Source: Podarcis raffonei
Lineage: Eukaryota > Chordata > Lepidosauria > Squamata > Lacertidae
DNA length: 64,000 nucleotides
NCBI RefSeq assembly: GCF_027172205.1
Contig: NC_070614.1
Span: 31,682,501 to 31,746,500 of the forward strand
Direction of reading: 5' to 3'
The position numbers and the translations under genes are program-made. The notes beneath the pieces are model-generated. The model made no database searches. It worked only from the letters and a program-made list of their open reading frames with translations, and was not told the DNA's origin. This document shows, in pieces, positions 11,337-21,872 of the stretch; the first letter of the stretch is position 1; each line of letters starts with the position of its first letter.

Positions 11337-11484
11337 AACAAGGGATCATCTGTCATGTATTACTCTGTCCTGGGCTATATGAGTTTCTTGGCCATTGTCA
11401 GCCAAGCATGGCTTTTTTCGCCTACCCAGAAACTACCCGACAGATTTATTGAAATCAAGTTTATCACGTTCAGCATGTTGATAT
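11337..11484 (+). pseudogene. V2R exon-6 relic, cut at duplication junction
   Basis: Translates to residues resembling the TM5-TM6 region of the V2Rs at 31.4 and 38.5 kb: [23 protein letters not shown] and KFITFSML. No other V2R exon is adjacent. It stops at the duplication junction, where the sequence switches to the reverse complement of an OR start. The uninterrupted version is at 24,582-24,938. Confidence 0.85.
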
Positions 11485-11526
11485 GGAAGTAAGATTGCTC
11501 ATTTTGCCTTGATTCGTTGCATTCAT
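11477..11526 (-). pseudogene. Truncated alpha OR: start codon and about 15 codons
   Basis: On the minus strand, acceptor CTTCCTTCTACAG is followed by an ATG at 11,526 and MNATNQGKMSNLTS, as in the alpha ORs at 3,138 and 15,070. The frame then runs into the V2R relic. The upstream intron is only about 285 bases and the candidate first exon is intact (11,812-12,017), so only the front of a gene is left. Confidence 0.85.
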
Positions 11527-11811
11527 TCTGTAGAAGGAAGAATCTGAGAAGTGTCAGCGTGTCAATATTCATTAACCAGTCATTTCAAACAAGTTCCTCA
11601 TTGCATCTTTCCTACATTTATGTGGAATATTTACCAGGGCACCATTGTTCATTTTAAAGTCAAACAGTATGATGACAGTTGAATCAGCAGCATCATGTTT
11701 CAAGTATATATGATACCAATTGAACATGGATAGATGACAGGAAAAGAGAAACTTGATAAATGTCAAGTTTACATCAAATCTACTCAATCCCATTAAAGCA
11801 TTTTGAAATAC

Positions 11812-12017
11812 CTTTAATAGCAAGATTCAATTTCTCTTGCCAAAGATATGCAAGTCCATGTATCTTCTCCATGAAGTACTTTCAACCTTCCTGTGCCCCT
11901 TGCCACAGAACATGTAACTGATGTTTTTTGTCTTTGAAATGTCTGCATATGTAAGGATGCGGGAAAGCAAATTATTTTTAGAATGTTTTGTCAACTTGGG
12001 ATCTTACTCCCAAGTTG
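11812..12017 (-). promoter_or_regulatory. Orphan candidate OR promoter and first exon
   Basis: Copy of the conserved module, with the donor AAAG/GTATTT at 11,812/11,811 and the inverted repeat at 11,992-12,017. Here the arms are a perfect 10 bases (CAACTTGGGA and TCCCAAGTTG) around a six-base loop. It belongs to the truncated OR. The next complete coding exon downstream is the beta OR at 6,778-7,725. Confidence 0.5.
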
Positions 12018-12841
12018 ATGAAACAGCTGATCAGAAAACATTGTTGAAACTCTTCAAGTTCATGTTGCTTCTTCTCCTTTTTTTAGCATGCATGATGAAA
12101 TAAATGCAACAAGTGATTGAAAACATGAAAAATGTTCACAAGTGGGCTGGCATTTGTATGTATATATGTACAGTATATGTGTGTATGTGTATTCAAGAAG
12201 TCAGTGTTGATTCAGTAGATGATATTGGGGTTTCATACACGATTAATATAACATAATTGTATCTATGTAAGAATGATATGTAGGGCTAAAATTCCTTGAG
12301 GTAAATACTGAATCTGAAAGAAGGCCCACATCTCCAGTTCAAATTTTAACATCAGTATTAAAGGAGAACTGGTGTATAACAAACCACAGTTATTTATCTA
12401 GTGAAGTGAGTGCTCCTTCCCCCTACCCACCACCCCATAGACAATGCTGTTCCATTGAGACAAAGGCAAATGAGATAGATATCAACGAATGCAACAACTC
12501 CTGGATGTCAAGATCCAGATTTTGGGCAAGTACTCTTGGATGAGAGAACCCCAGCAGAGATTTAAATCACAAAACATGCAGCAAAGTAAAGCAAGGTGAT
12601 ACAGGCCATTAGACCTTTAAAACATCCACTTCTACGTTGCTTCCAAAGTTCACCTCTTCCCTTTGCATAGAAAGAGACCACACATTTGGCAAGCAAGTTT
12701 TTAAAAAGTTTATTTACAAACTCTTCAAATGTCAGATTCATGTGCTTTTCTATACAGCAGTAAAAAAAACAAAAAACAAATAATGCTTTTCCTGCATTAT
12801 GTATTCATGTGTGTACATGTATTCGGTATGTGGTATGAGGG

Positions 12842-12884
<43 letters not shown>
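12842..12884. repeat. (GT)n(GA)n microsatellite
   Basis: Unit-B counterpart of 414-481, about eight GT and fourteen GA units. Confidence 0.95.
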
Positions 12885-12886
<2 letters not shown>

Positions 12887-13639
12887 TCACAGAGTGATTG
12901 TGGGAGGCAGAAAGGGAGGGACCTGAGAGGAAAAGGGTGGAATAAAGGAGAGCTAGATGAAAGTAAGAAGAAAAACTCAGTGAGCAAAGATTACATAGAA
13001 AAGGGAGGGACTTTTTGTTTTGTTTTGTTTTTTAAAAGATTAAAGGGGTGTGTGCACAGAAAACAGAGAAGAAAGGGCATGGAAATGGGTGTGTTTGTGA
13101 AGTGGAGGGGTTGTGAAAAGTAAGTAGGGAGGCGGGGAAAGACAGTGATGGTGAAAAGTGGGGTGCAAATGGAGTTACAAGAAAAAAGTGGAAAGATGAT
13201 GGCATAAGGGGCATGGAAAGGTATGACAAAATGGAGGGAATGGTGGCTGCATAATTGGGCAGGATGTGTGCTTAGTAGTTTCAATGAGTGCAAGGAGAAA
13301 GATGCAGCAGTTTACAATGGCAGTAGTTTGTGTGCAATGGATCGCAAGGCATGGACATTGGGGTGAAGGTGAAAATAGGGTTGCAAAGTGGTACTACAGA
13401 ATATAACATCGAGGCAGCTTCAGAAATGGGGCTAGGAAGGTGAAAAGTGAGCAGAGAAGTTACATGGGTTGAAAAGAGGAATCTCTAGAGGACGAATGTG
13501 AGGAAATAACAGAGGACATGTTGAATGAAGTGAGCAAGGGTGAAGTCTTAATAAGCAAACATAATAATTTTAGAATGTAGTGGCATATAAGCTATTACAA
13601 TCTATTACAAATGGTACCGTATAGATAGAGTCATAGATC

Positions 13640-13790
13640 ATAGATTTGTAGAGTTGGGAGGGACCACAAGAGTCATCTAGTCCAGCCCCATGAAATGCAG
13701 GAATCTTTTGTCCAAAATGGGTTCAAATCCACAACCTTGAGATTCAGAGTCTTATGCTCTACTGACTGAGCTATGAGATTTTGCAAGGTG
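13640..13790 (-). repeat. tRNA-Lys-derived SINE, minus strand
   Basis: More complete copy of the SINE at 905-1,030. The tRNA-Lys-like head is at about 13,717-13,785 and the body runs to TTGTAGAGTTGGGAGGGACC. The head is not a functional tRNA by eye: paired arms carry mismatches and no clean acceptor stem is visible. Confidence 0.8.
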
Positions 13791-14098
13791 AACAATACAA
13801 TAAAAACATAATTATGATGAGGTGAAACCTGGTTTCCTTCAAAACTTTCTTACAAAGCTTTAGATTTTGATGTTGTTGCTGAAATGGTTGTTGTCTTTTA
13901 TTATATTTGAATCTCTTGTAAATGAAATAAACAATTCACAATGGGAATGAAGAGGAACAATCAAGGCTAAAAAGACATGGATAATAAGGAGAAGGAATCA
14001 CAGAGCAATGTCTAATGAATATTAAAATGCTTACATTGCAAAGCGGAAAAAATTCCAGTGCTAACCACACATATGCAGAAGAGGAAACAAAGCCATTT

Positions 14099-15070
14099 CT
14101 ATAGAACTCTAAATGTACTTTTAGCAGAATGCCTGAAATCTAAGAGTTTCCACAAAGCAGTCTTGATTTCTTTGTTTCTCACGCTGTAGATGAATGGATT
14201 CAATATGGGAGAAATTATGGTATAGATCACAGCAAAAGCTACATCAAGAAAGGAAGAAACATTACTGGGAGGCTTTGCATAGGCAAATATTGCCGTGCCC
14301 AGAAACAAAGATACCACCGTGAGGTGGGGAAGGCAAGTAGAGAGGGCTTTTTTCTTACCATGCACCGAAGGTATTCTGCGCACTACAGCAAATACCTGCA
14401 TGTACGTTATGAGGATGAAAATTAAGCATCCTAGTGCTATAAAACACCCAAGCACAATCAGCCCAGCTTCAACTAGGTAAATGTTAGAGTAGGAGAGCTT
14501 TAGTAACTTTGGGATTTCACAGAAGAATTGATTGACAACATTAGAAGAGAAGGTGATTGCAAAAGTGCTGCAAGTGTGTAGCATGGAATAAAGAAGACTT
14601 GTAATCCACACAATGACAATCATTTGAATACAAGCTCCTTTGTACATAATCATCTCATATTGTAATGGGTTGCAAATGGCAACATAGCGATCGTGTGCCA
14701 TTACTGTTAGAAGGGAAAGATCAGCGAATGTAAAGAAGTAGTAGAAGAAAACTTGAGCCACGCACCCAGAATATGAAATTGACCTGCTGTTCATGATGGA
14801 GTTCGCCATAGATTTGGGTATGATGGCAGAAATGGAGCCAACATCCATCAATGCCAAGTTCGTTAGGAAAAAATACATAGGTTTGTGCAGGTGATGGTCA
14901 AATGCTACTGCAACAATGATTAGAAGATTCCCAGCCAGGGTTGTCAAGTAGAATCCTAAGAACAGAAAGAAATGTAAGATCTGTAGTTCTCGTACGTCTG
15001 AGAATTCCTTCAGCAAAAACATGGAAATGGATGTAAGATTGCTCATTTTGTCTTCAGTACTTGCATTCAT
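14099..15070 (-). CDS. Olfactory receptor, family 14-like (alpha type, unit B)
   Basis: Intact 323-residue receptor, copy of the gene at 2,167. It retains MAHDRYVAICNPLQY, KKALSTCLPHLTVV and the TM7 NPFIYS. Seven replacements relative to unit A are conservative: R/K in the N-terminal tail, V/I in TM2, F/Y in TM3, V/I in CEVPKLL, M/I and M/V around NPFIYS, and R/K near the C-terminus. At several of these sites the 41.8 and 53.5 kb genes agree with unit A, so most of the change seems to be in this copy. Two linked changes at 14,513-14,532 match the neighbouring beta OR. Same acceptor and start as its copy. Confidence 0.95.
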   Translation of the reverse strand: MNASTEDKMSNLTSISMFLLKEFSDVRELQILHFFLFLGFYLTTLAGNLLIIVAVAFDHHLHKPMYFFLTNLALMDVGSISAIIPKSMANSIMNSRSISYSGCVAQVFFYYFFTFADLSLLTVMAHDRYVAICNPLQYEMIMYKGACIQMIVIVWITSLLYSMLHTCSTFAITFSSNVVNQFFCEIPKLLKLSYSNIYLVEAGLIVLGCFIALGCLIFILITYMQVFAVVRRIPSVHGKKKALSTCLPHLTVVSLFLGTAIFAYAKPPSNVSSFLDVAFAVIYTIISPILNPFIYSVRNKEIKTALWKLLDFRHSAKSTFRVL

Positions 15071-18000
15071 TCTGTAGAAGGAAGAAACTGGGAAGTGTTA
15101 ATATGGCAATATTAACTGGTTATTTAAAACAGGTTTATTCATATTTCACTATAAACGCCATCAGATTTTGCTTTGATGAACAGTTGTGAAACAGTTGTGC
15201 ATAGTGATGACACCAAAACATTCCATTTGTAAGCTATATCTCATACATTTATTATTATTAAATGTATTAAGAAGTGCAGTTGCCACCCAATAAACATTAA
15301 TATTCTTTTGTAATACAAAAAAATATTGAATATATGATAATTGAAATTTTCATTTCTGCTAGTTTTCTGAATATTTCTGAGACTCTACAGCTGCAAATAC
15401 GACATTTTAAGTGCATTATACAAAGGTGACACTAGATGGTGATCGTGAACTTATGGAAAATTCAATATATTTTTCTAAACGTATTTTTAAAAAAGCATTT
15501 TCAGAGCATTTTTTATATGTGTACAGATTCCACTTTAGTAAGCCCACAGTAAACATGGGCAGATAGGGTCTTTTCAACCACTTCTTTTAGTTCCTTTACC
15601 CCAAAAGAAAGCTCATATTGGGGCATAAATTCAAATACAGTGCTCAACTGCATAGCCATGGCAGGACTTCCATCCATCCATCCATTCTCTCTCCTTCTCC
15701 CACCTTCACTCCCTCCCATCTCTCTCTCTCTCCCTCTCTCTCACACACACCAGTGATTGGCACTGACTCATAGCTGTCAAAAGTTTTCAATAAAAAAGGA
15801 TGCTGTACCATTTCAGCTTATCCCTGCATAGAAGTAACTGAAGGGTAGTGTGGTAGGAGATGAATCTCCTACTCACATCCTTATCCATAGCATGGTTAGT
15901 TCATTGTGGATTTGGTGCAAGTCATCCTTGGAATGTTTCTGTAGCATATACACAGGGTTGTCCTCATCAAAATACCAGTCAAAATAGAAGCCATCAAAAG
16001 TTCTCACATCAACCCTGACTGGCTGGGTGATGGTTCTAGACTAATCTGGATTTCTGTTCCCAGAAGCAACAAATAGTGGTAAAAGAGTAACAGCCCAAGA
16101 GCAATGCAGGGGGAGAAACATGGAATGATGAAAACAAAGAAAGAGCATCATAGTGTGATCACCATTGGTATCATTAGATTCATAGTTCAGAAACTTATGA
16201 GTACCGTGGCTCTTTAAAAACAGGTATGTTTCTTTATGGGTAGGTGATGTTTTTGGTTTAGCTGTTGTAGATCATCACTATTTGCACATTCATAGAATCA
16301 TCTAAGAAGTTTTCATATTTTCTTGGTACTTCCCAGAATATTGTGCAACGGTAATATTTCTAAATTGGTTTTTAAAAGTTGTATGTGCAGGACATTAATT
16401 GGAAATGTGCTTTGACATTCTGGGAAATTGCTCCCATGAATCCAAAACAGCTGATTGGAATCAGAAGTCATCGTCCGCCGTCCGCCCCCAATTATAGCTG
16501 CCTCTCTTTTAATCACAAACACACACAATATAATAGTTAATATGAGCTCTCTTGCGGCTGATGCAGCATTCCAGATCCCACTGCATTTTGTAGGGAGCTC
16601 TTCCCTTCTGCCCCTTGCAGACCCATATGCAGATTGGAACATAGCTATGAGGATTACTGCACAAATCAATGAGCCAATCAATGCATGGTTTCACAAAAGT
16701 ACTTATGAAGTTGTCTGAATACTTCCTTCTTTATTTCAAAAACATTTTAAAACTCTTTGGAGCTGCTGGTAAAGTCAGCAGCACAAAAATAGAAGGTCAT
16801 TTAAAATGCTTCCAGGAAATGACAATACATCCAATAATATATTTAGAGATGCAGGCAGGAATTTTTTTTTGCTCCCAATAATTGTTCAAGAGGAGACTGT
16901 CCAGCAAGGATTTAATATCATTGTTTGATAAATAGCAACCTTCCCCCACATACGATTCCCTAAAAAGAATAGCACAATAATACTGTAAACATGCTCAGTA
17001 AGTTCTTGCCTCACCTAGATCCAGTCCCAAATAAATTTGAGGGCTAGGCTACTTTAAATATAGTTTAAAATTGGAAAGAATTCACAAGTTAGACATTTGG
17101 AAAAGCAGAACGGTTTAAGGATGGCTGCATCATTACTCTGATGTATCAAGTATACATGAGACCACTCAAAACTTGATAGATGACTGGAAATGAAAAAGTG
17201 ACCAGCACCTCTAGATTACATCAAAATAATAGAAAACTACTCAACTCCAGTAAATCATTTTGACATACCTTTATTTGTAAGAATCAGTTTCCCCTCCAGC
17301 TGCTTTAGGGTTGAATTTTCTGATGATTTGAGAGTCCCTGCATTTTCCCAGCCAATCACATTACCCTTGCTATGACTCTTAGTACAGACTATGTAATTGA
17401 TTTGTTGCCTTTATGAAGACTGCCTGCGTTACAGTAAAATTCATTAAATGTTGCATCAACTAATAGTGACAGCACACATGGGAAAGTGAGCTATTCTGAG
17501 TTTCTTTTGCCATTTTGGGATCTTATTCCCAAGAGTGTAGCATTGCTGATCTGAAAACATTGTTTAAACTCCTCAAAGTAATGTTTCTTCTTCCACGTTA
17601 GTTGCAGATGAAAAGAAATAACATCTACAATATGTTCCTCAATGCATGAAAAATGACGACACTTGTGGTGAATCTATGGCTAGCATTATTTCAGATTTGT
17701 TTGGTTACATTCAAATATAGTTGCCATTTCTAGATAGAGATAGACTTTCATAGCAATCCATGTTCTGGTAACCCCCTGGTTGAATCATGTATTGGATTAT
17801 ACATAGGACTGCCCATGAATATAATCTAGGAGCTTCAGTTAGTGCAGAACCTGACTGCCAAAATTCTAACCGGTTCAATAAGATGTAGTAATATAATTCC
17901 TATTATAAGAGGATGGCACTGAAACCTACCTTTGAATTGCCACTCCCCATATCATTCTCTTGACACCAGAAGGACTTTGATTATAGCCTTTTGCTGAGTA

Positions 18001-18712
18001 TTATCTAAATGGAGGTGCGTTTTGTATTCAGTAAAGATAAAGGATGCAATAAAGACAAAGTTCCCAGAAACTTGGTTTGTTGAGGTCTCCTAACAGCTCT
18101 CATATTGTTCAGTAAATCAGACTTTCCAGGATTCGGTGGAGGAAAGCCATGGATCTTTAAGGGTGATAAGAGTGCTTTAAATGTATGGTGTGGATGAGAT
18201 GATGGTATTTCCCCCCACCTCTGAGAACAAGGCCCAATTTAAGAAGGTGAACAAAGTGAACAAGACAATGTTCCGGGATTTTTTAAAAAAATGGCCACAA
18301 CTTTATTGATTTCAGAATTTGGTAGGATTTAGCATAGGCATTGGGCATATATCCCTCTCAGCCCCCTGTTGGAGGACTGAGGCTTCATAGGATCGTTCAT
18401 GGGATATATGGCTCCATTGCAAGACGCAGGTGATCAAATTATGGAGACATGCAGAATAAAGTTGACGCATTAGGGGGAATTTGTGTCAAAGTTGCCTGAT
18501 ATGCATTCATCCATTGTTCCATTTTGCTCTGTATTCTATGCACGGACTTCCAGTGGCTCTCTGGGCCTTCAGACAGGTCATCATTCCTTGCCCTGCTTGG
18601 AGATGCCAAGTTTTAAACCAGGAGCTGCCTTCATGAAAAACAGATGTTCTACAACAGATTATAGGGGGGAAATCACATACAGAAGGTGATTGTGAAGCAC
18701 CCACATGCCTTC
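15071..18712. other. Spacer between alpha and beta ORs, unit B
   Basis: Nearly identical to 3,139-6,777, with the same TC/AC microsatellite (15,720-15,752), LTR-like fragment (about 18,280-18,360) and promoter module. Differences are scattered single bases and a small change in a GTC/GCC-rich stretch near 16,475. Confidence 0.7.
17269..17533 (-). promoter_or_regulatory. Candidate OR promoter and first exon (alpha OR 14,099)
   Basis: Unit-B copy of 5,334-5,598. The inverted repeat is at 17,514-17,533 and the donor GTATGT begins at 17,268. The acceptor is directly upstream of the ATG at 15,070. Confidence 0.55.
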
Positions 18713-19660
18713 TTATAGAATTCTGGATATGATTTTAGAAGAATGCCCTACATCTAAGAGATTCCACAAGGCAGCCTTGATCTCTTTGTTTCTCATGCTA
18801 TAGATGAATGGATTCAATGTGGCAGGAATTATAGAGTACATCACAGCAAACGCTATATCTAGATCAGAAGAAGCTTCACTGGGAGGCCTTGTATAAGCAA
18901 ACACTGCAGTGAACAGAAACACAGAGACAACAGTGAGGTGGGGGAGGCAAGTGGAAAGGGCTTTTTTCTTACCAAGGACAGAAGGGATTTTGCGCACTGT
19001 AGAAAAGATCTCCATGTATGTTATGATGATGAAAATGAAACAACCAAGTCCTATACCACAGCTTAGCACAATAAATCCAACTTCCACTAAGTAAAAGTTA
19101 GAACAGGAGAGCTTCAATAATTTTGGGATTTCACAGAAGAATTGATTGATAGAATTAGAACAAAACCTGTTGGCAAATGTGCCCCCAGTGTGTAATATGG
19201 CATTAAGAAGGCTAATAATCCACCCAATGGCTACCATTCGAATGCAGGCTCCTTTGTGCATAATTGTTTCATAGTGGAGGGGATTGCAAATGGCTACATA
19301 ACGGTCATGTGCCATTATAGTTAGCAGAGCATAATCTGATGTTCCAAATAAGAAATAAAAGAAAACTTGAGCAACACATCCAAAATAAGAAATAAATCTG
19401 CAATTTAGGAGGGAAATCGCCATTGATTTGGGTACCATGACTGAAACTGTTCCAAGATCCATGATGGCCAAATTCAGTAGAAAGAAATACATGGGTGTGT
19501 GGAGGTGATGATCAAGCACAATAGCAATAACAATAAGGAGATTCCCTATTATTGCCATTAAGTACACTATCAGAAATACGAAGAAGTGTAAGATTTGCAG
19601 TTCTCGAACATCTGAGAATTCCAGCAGCAGAAAGACAGTCATGGATGTAAGATTGTGCAT
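18713..19660 (-). CDS. Olfactory receptor, family 14-like (beta type, unit B)
   Basis: Intact 315-residue receptor that differs from the 6,778 gene by a single residue (glycine for serine in TM5, from TACTACAGC to TACCACAGC on the plus strand). Start chosen at the ATG at 19,660 for the same reason: the in-frame extension begins at a GTG. The ATG-TGA just downstream of the acceptor is also kept. No promoter module was found in the sequence to its right before the V2R relic at 24.6 kb. Confidence 0.95.
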   Translation of the reverse strand: MHNLTSMTVFLLLEFSDVRELQILHFFVFLIVYLMAIIGNLLIVIAIVLDHHLHTPMYFFLLNLAIMDLGTVSVMVPKSMAISLLNCRFISYFGCVAQVFFYFLFGTSDYALLTIMAHDRYVAICNPLHYETIMHKGACIRMVAIGWIISLLNAILHTGGTFANRFCSNSINQFFCEIPKLLKLSCSNFYLVEVGFIVLSCGIGLGCFIFIIITYMEIFSTVRKIPSVLGKKKALSTCLPHLTVVSVFLFTAVFAYTRPPSEASSDLDIAFAVMYSIIPATLNPFIYSMRNKEIKAALWNLLDVGHSSKIISRIL

Positions 19661-19834
19661 TTTGTTCACATGCTACCTGTACAAGTAAGAAATCAAGAAT
19701 TTTTAGCATACAAATATTGATTATCTAGTTTGATTTAAACAGAGCTCCTTTAATTTAACAGTCAAATGCATCTCATTTTCCTTTGTTTAATTCCCGCTGG
19801 GAAAACAATATGATGGTTCTTTTTCCCACTCACT

Positions 19835-20665
19835 ATGTCCACTCATTTCCCTTGTACACCTTTTGCAAAGCCTCTCCTCTTCGCCAAGGGGAGGGGTTGT
19901 GAGCAGGTATCGCTTCCCACGCTTCGCAGGGGGCATGGATGGCCCACTGCATCGATGAGTCCCTGGCCTGTGTCATGCCCACAGACAGCCAATATGGTTG
20001 GCTGGGGGGGCGTGGTTTGCCACTCTTAAACGAGTGTGGGACTGTGGCTCAGTCTGTTTGTTTCCTGCACACACGGATCTTTCTCCCTCCCTCCTTTCCT
20101 CCCTCTTATTTTCATGCATTCAACAACTGAGCTTGTTATGGACCTCAGTTGGTCGCCTGTTGAAGAGGCATGGTTGGGGGTTTGTTCCACTTGGCAGATT
20201 GGCACCAGCCACTTGGTTTTTTTGCCTACCTCAAAGCAAATCATCACAACTTTGTAAGGTTTGGCAGTTTGGCATTGGAAAATGTGTTGTGTGTTGGAGG
20301 GGAGGTTGTGGTCATCACCTACCCTTCCCTTTGAAGGGTATTCCGTTAAAGGAATTCAGTGGTCGTGGTTTCTGTCCAAAGCCCAGGTGGTGACAAGGGC
20401 CATGGCATGATCCTCCAGTGACTCTAGGGGAAAGCTTCCAGTTGATTTGCATCAACAAGCTTCCCCTACCGGTTGTTAACCCTTGTGTGACTTCTAGCAG
20501 AGCAGGCAGGAGTCAAATATAGTCAGTTTGGATCCAATGCCTAAGCCAATACCACTCACATTCTGTAACCAATAAAGTTGTGGCCTTTTTTAGCCCATTA
20601 ACCTAAAATACTTGTGTCCATGTGTCTTATTTTATCATAAAGTTGGGGATGGGGCCTCAACTCAC
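19835..20665 (+). mobile_element. LTR-like retroelement copy, unit B
   Basis: Same insertion as 7,900-8,732, carried by the duplication. Family signatures are identical. The left edge is uncertain. Confidence 0.6.
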
Positions 20666-21872
20666 AAATGTGTGCATTGCAACATGATTCTATATCCCTC
20701 TAGCTATCCCTTGACATCTGTGCATTAGATGGAACATCAGAAAGAGAAGCCACTTGCACACACTTATATGTGCAAAGGGGCTCACTACTCAGTTATGGGT
20801 CCTAATGATGCATGTTTTTGCAGCAGCTAGAGGACAACATGCATACAAAGTACACATATAGGCTGTACTCCCCCCCCCCCTTTAATCCACATTTTCCACA
20901 GAAGATCTCTAGCAAAATCTGCAAAAAATAACCCGTTGTACATCTGTAGTCACTGCTGGGGTGCAAACTCTTCGGCACGTTTTTTTGGGGGGTGGGCTGT
21001 TTGTCAGCTTTGGGCTGACTTTTCAGTGACTAACCTCTATTGCCCCACTCCTCCTTTCATTTGTTCCTTGCATTAGCAGATTTGCACAAGAAACGTAATA
21101 ATGAAAATCAATGATTGGGACTGTTTGCTCCAAAAAGAGTTGATTTAATGTCTATGCCACTATTTCTCTGAACCAATTAATTCCTCTTTCCTTGGAATTG
21201 GAGAATGTGTCTGACTGAGTGAAAAAGCAGCTTGGCAGCCAGACCAGGACTCCAGGAGGCAGCATGTATGTGCATGTGATTCTGCTCCTGTGACACATCC
21301 TGGATTGCATTGCAGCATTTATTTGAGCAGGCACTGAGCAAAAGCTAGGTAGTACAGCAGGAAAGTACTAAGAGCACAGAGCTGGATTAGGGCTATGTGA
21401 CCTGCCTCTTTACAAGTCTGCTGCCTTCATATGTGGTTTAAGATGCTGTCCTATATCTAGTCTTTAAGAAGGGAACGGGGTGTGGGGAGGAAGACACCCT
21501 TCATCTCAGCCAGCAAAAGGTCTTGGATCAACCCTGAGTGGCTCATCTGGGTTTCTGTTCCCAGAAGCAACAAAAAAAAAAGTGGTGAAAGAGTAACAGC
21601 CCAAGAGTAATGTTGGGGGAGAAATAGGGAATGATGAATACCAATATGAAGAATCATAGATTTATGACAATAGGTTGCTTTATATTCACTGTTCAAAAAT
21701 TAAAACTTACCTTGTCTCTTTAAGAACAGCTGTAGTTCTTTGTGGGTAGGTGATGTTTATATTTAGCTTATTGTAGATCATGACTAGTCATACATTCGTA
21801 GAGTCATCTGAAAATTCTTCCAGGAGGTGACAATACACCCTAAACAGGTTGCCATATTTCCCTATAGGTACA

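Larger units (their letters stand above)
1..11484. repeat. Tandem duplication unit A (left end outside window)
   Basis: This block is collinear with, and nearly identical to, 12,427-24,729. Position 1 matches 12,427, the alpha OR at 2,167 matches 14,099, the beta OR at 6,778 matches 18,713, and the V2R relic at 11,337 matches 24,582. The offset shifts from about 11.93 kb to about 13.24 kb because of a few large insertions or deletions: an element at 1,046-1,871 only in A, a stretch at 13,305-13,663 only in B, and a stretch at about 21,607-22,906 only in B. The homology ends abruptly at 11,484. The low divergence suggests a recent duplication. Confidence 0.93.
12018..14098. other. Spacer upstream of unit-B alpha OR
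   Basis: No gene recognised. After 12,427 it matches 1-2,166. It contains the (GT)n(GA)n tract, purine-rich sequence, the stretch 13,305-13,663 that unit A lacks, a tRNA-Lys SINE, and, at about 13,798, the empty site of the 1,046-1,871 element. Confidence 0.6.
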
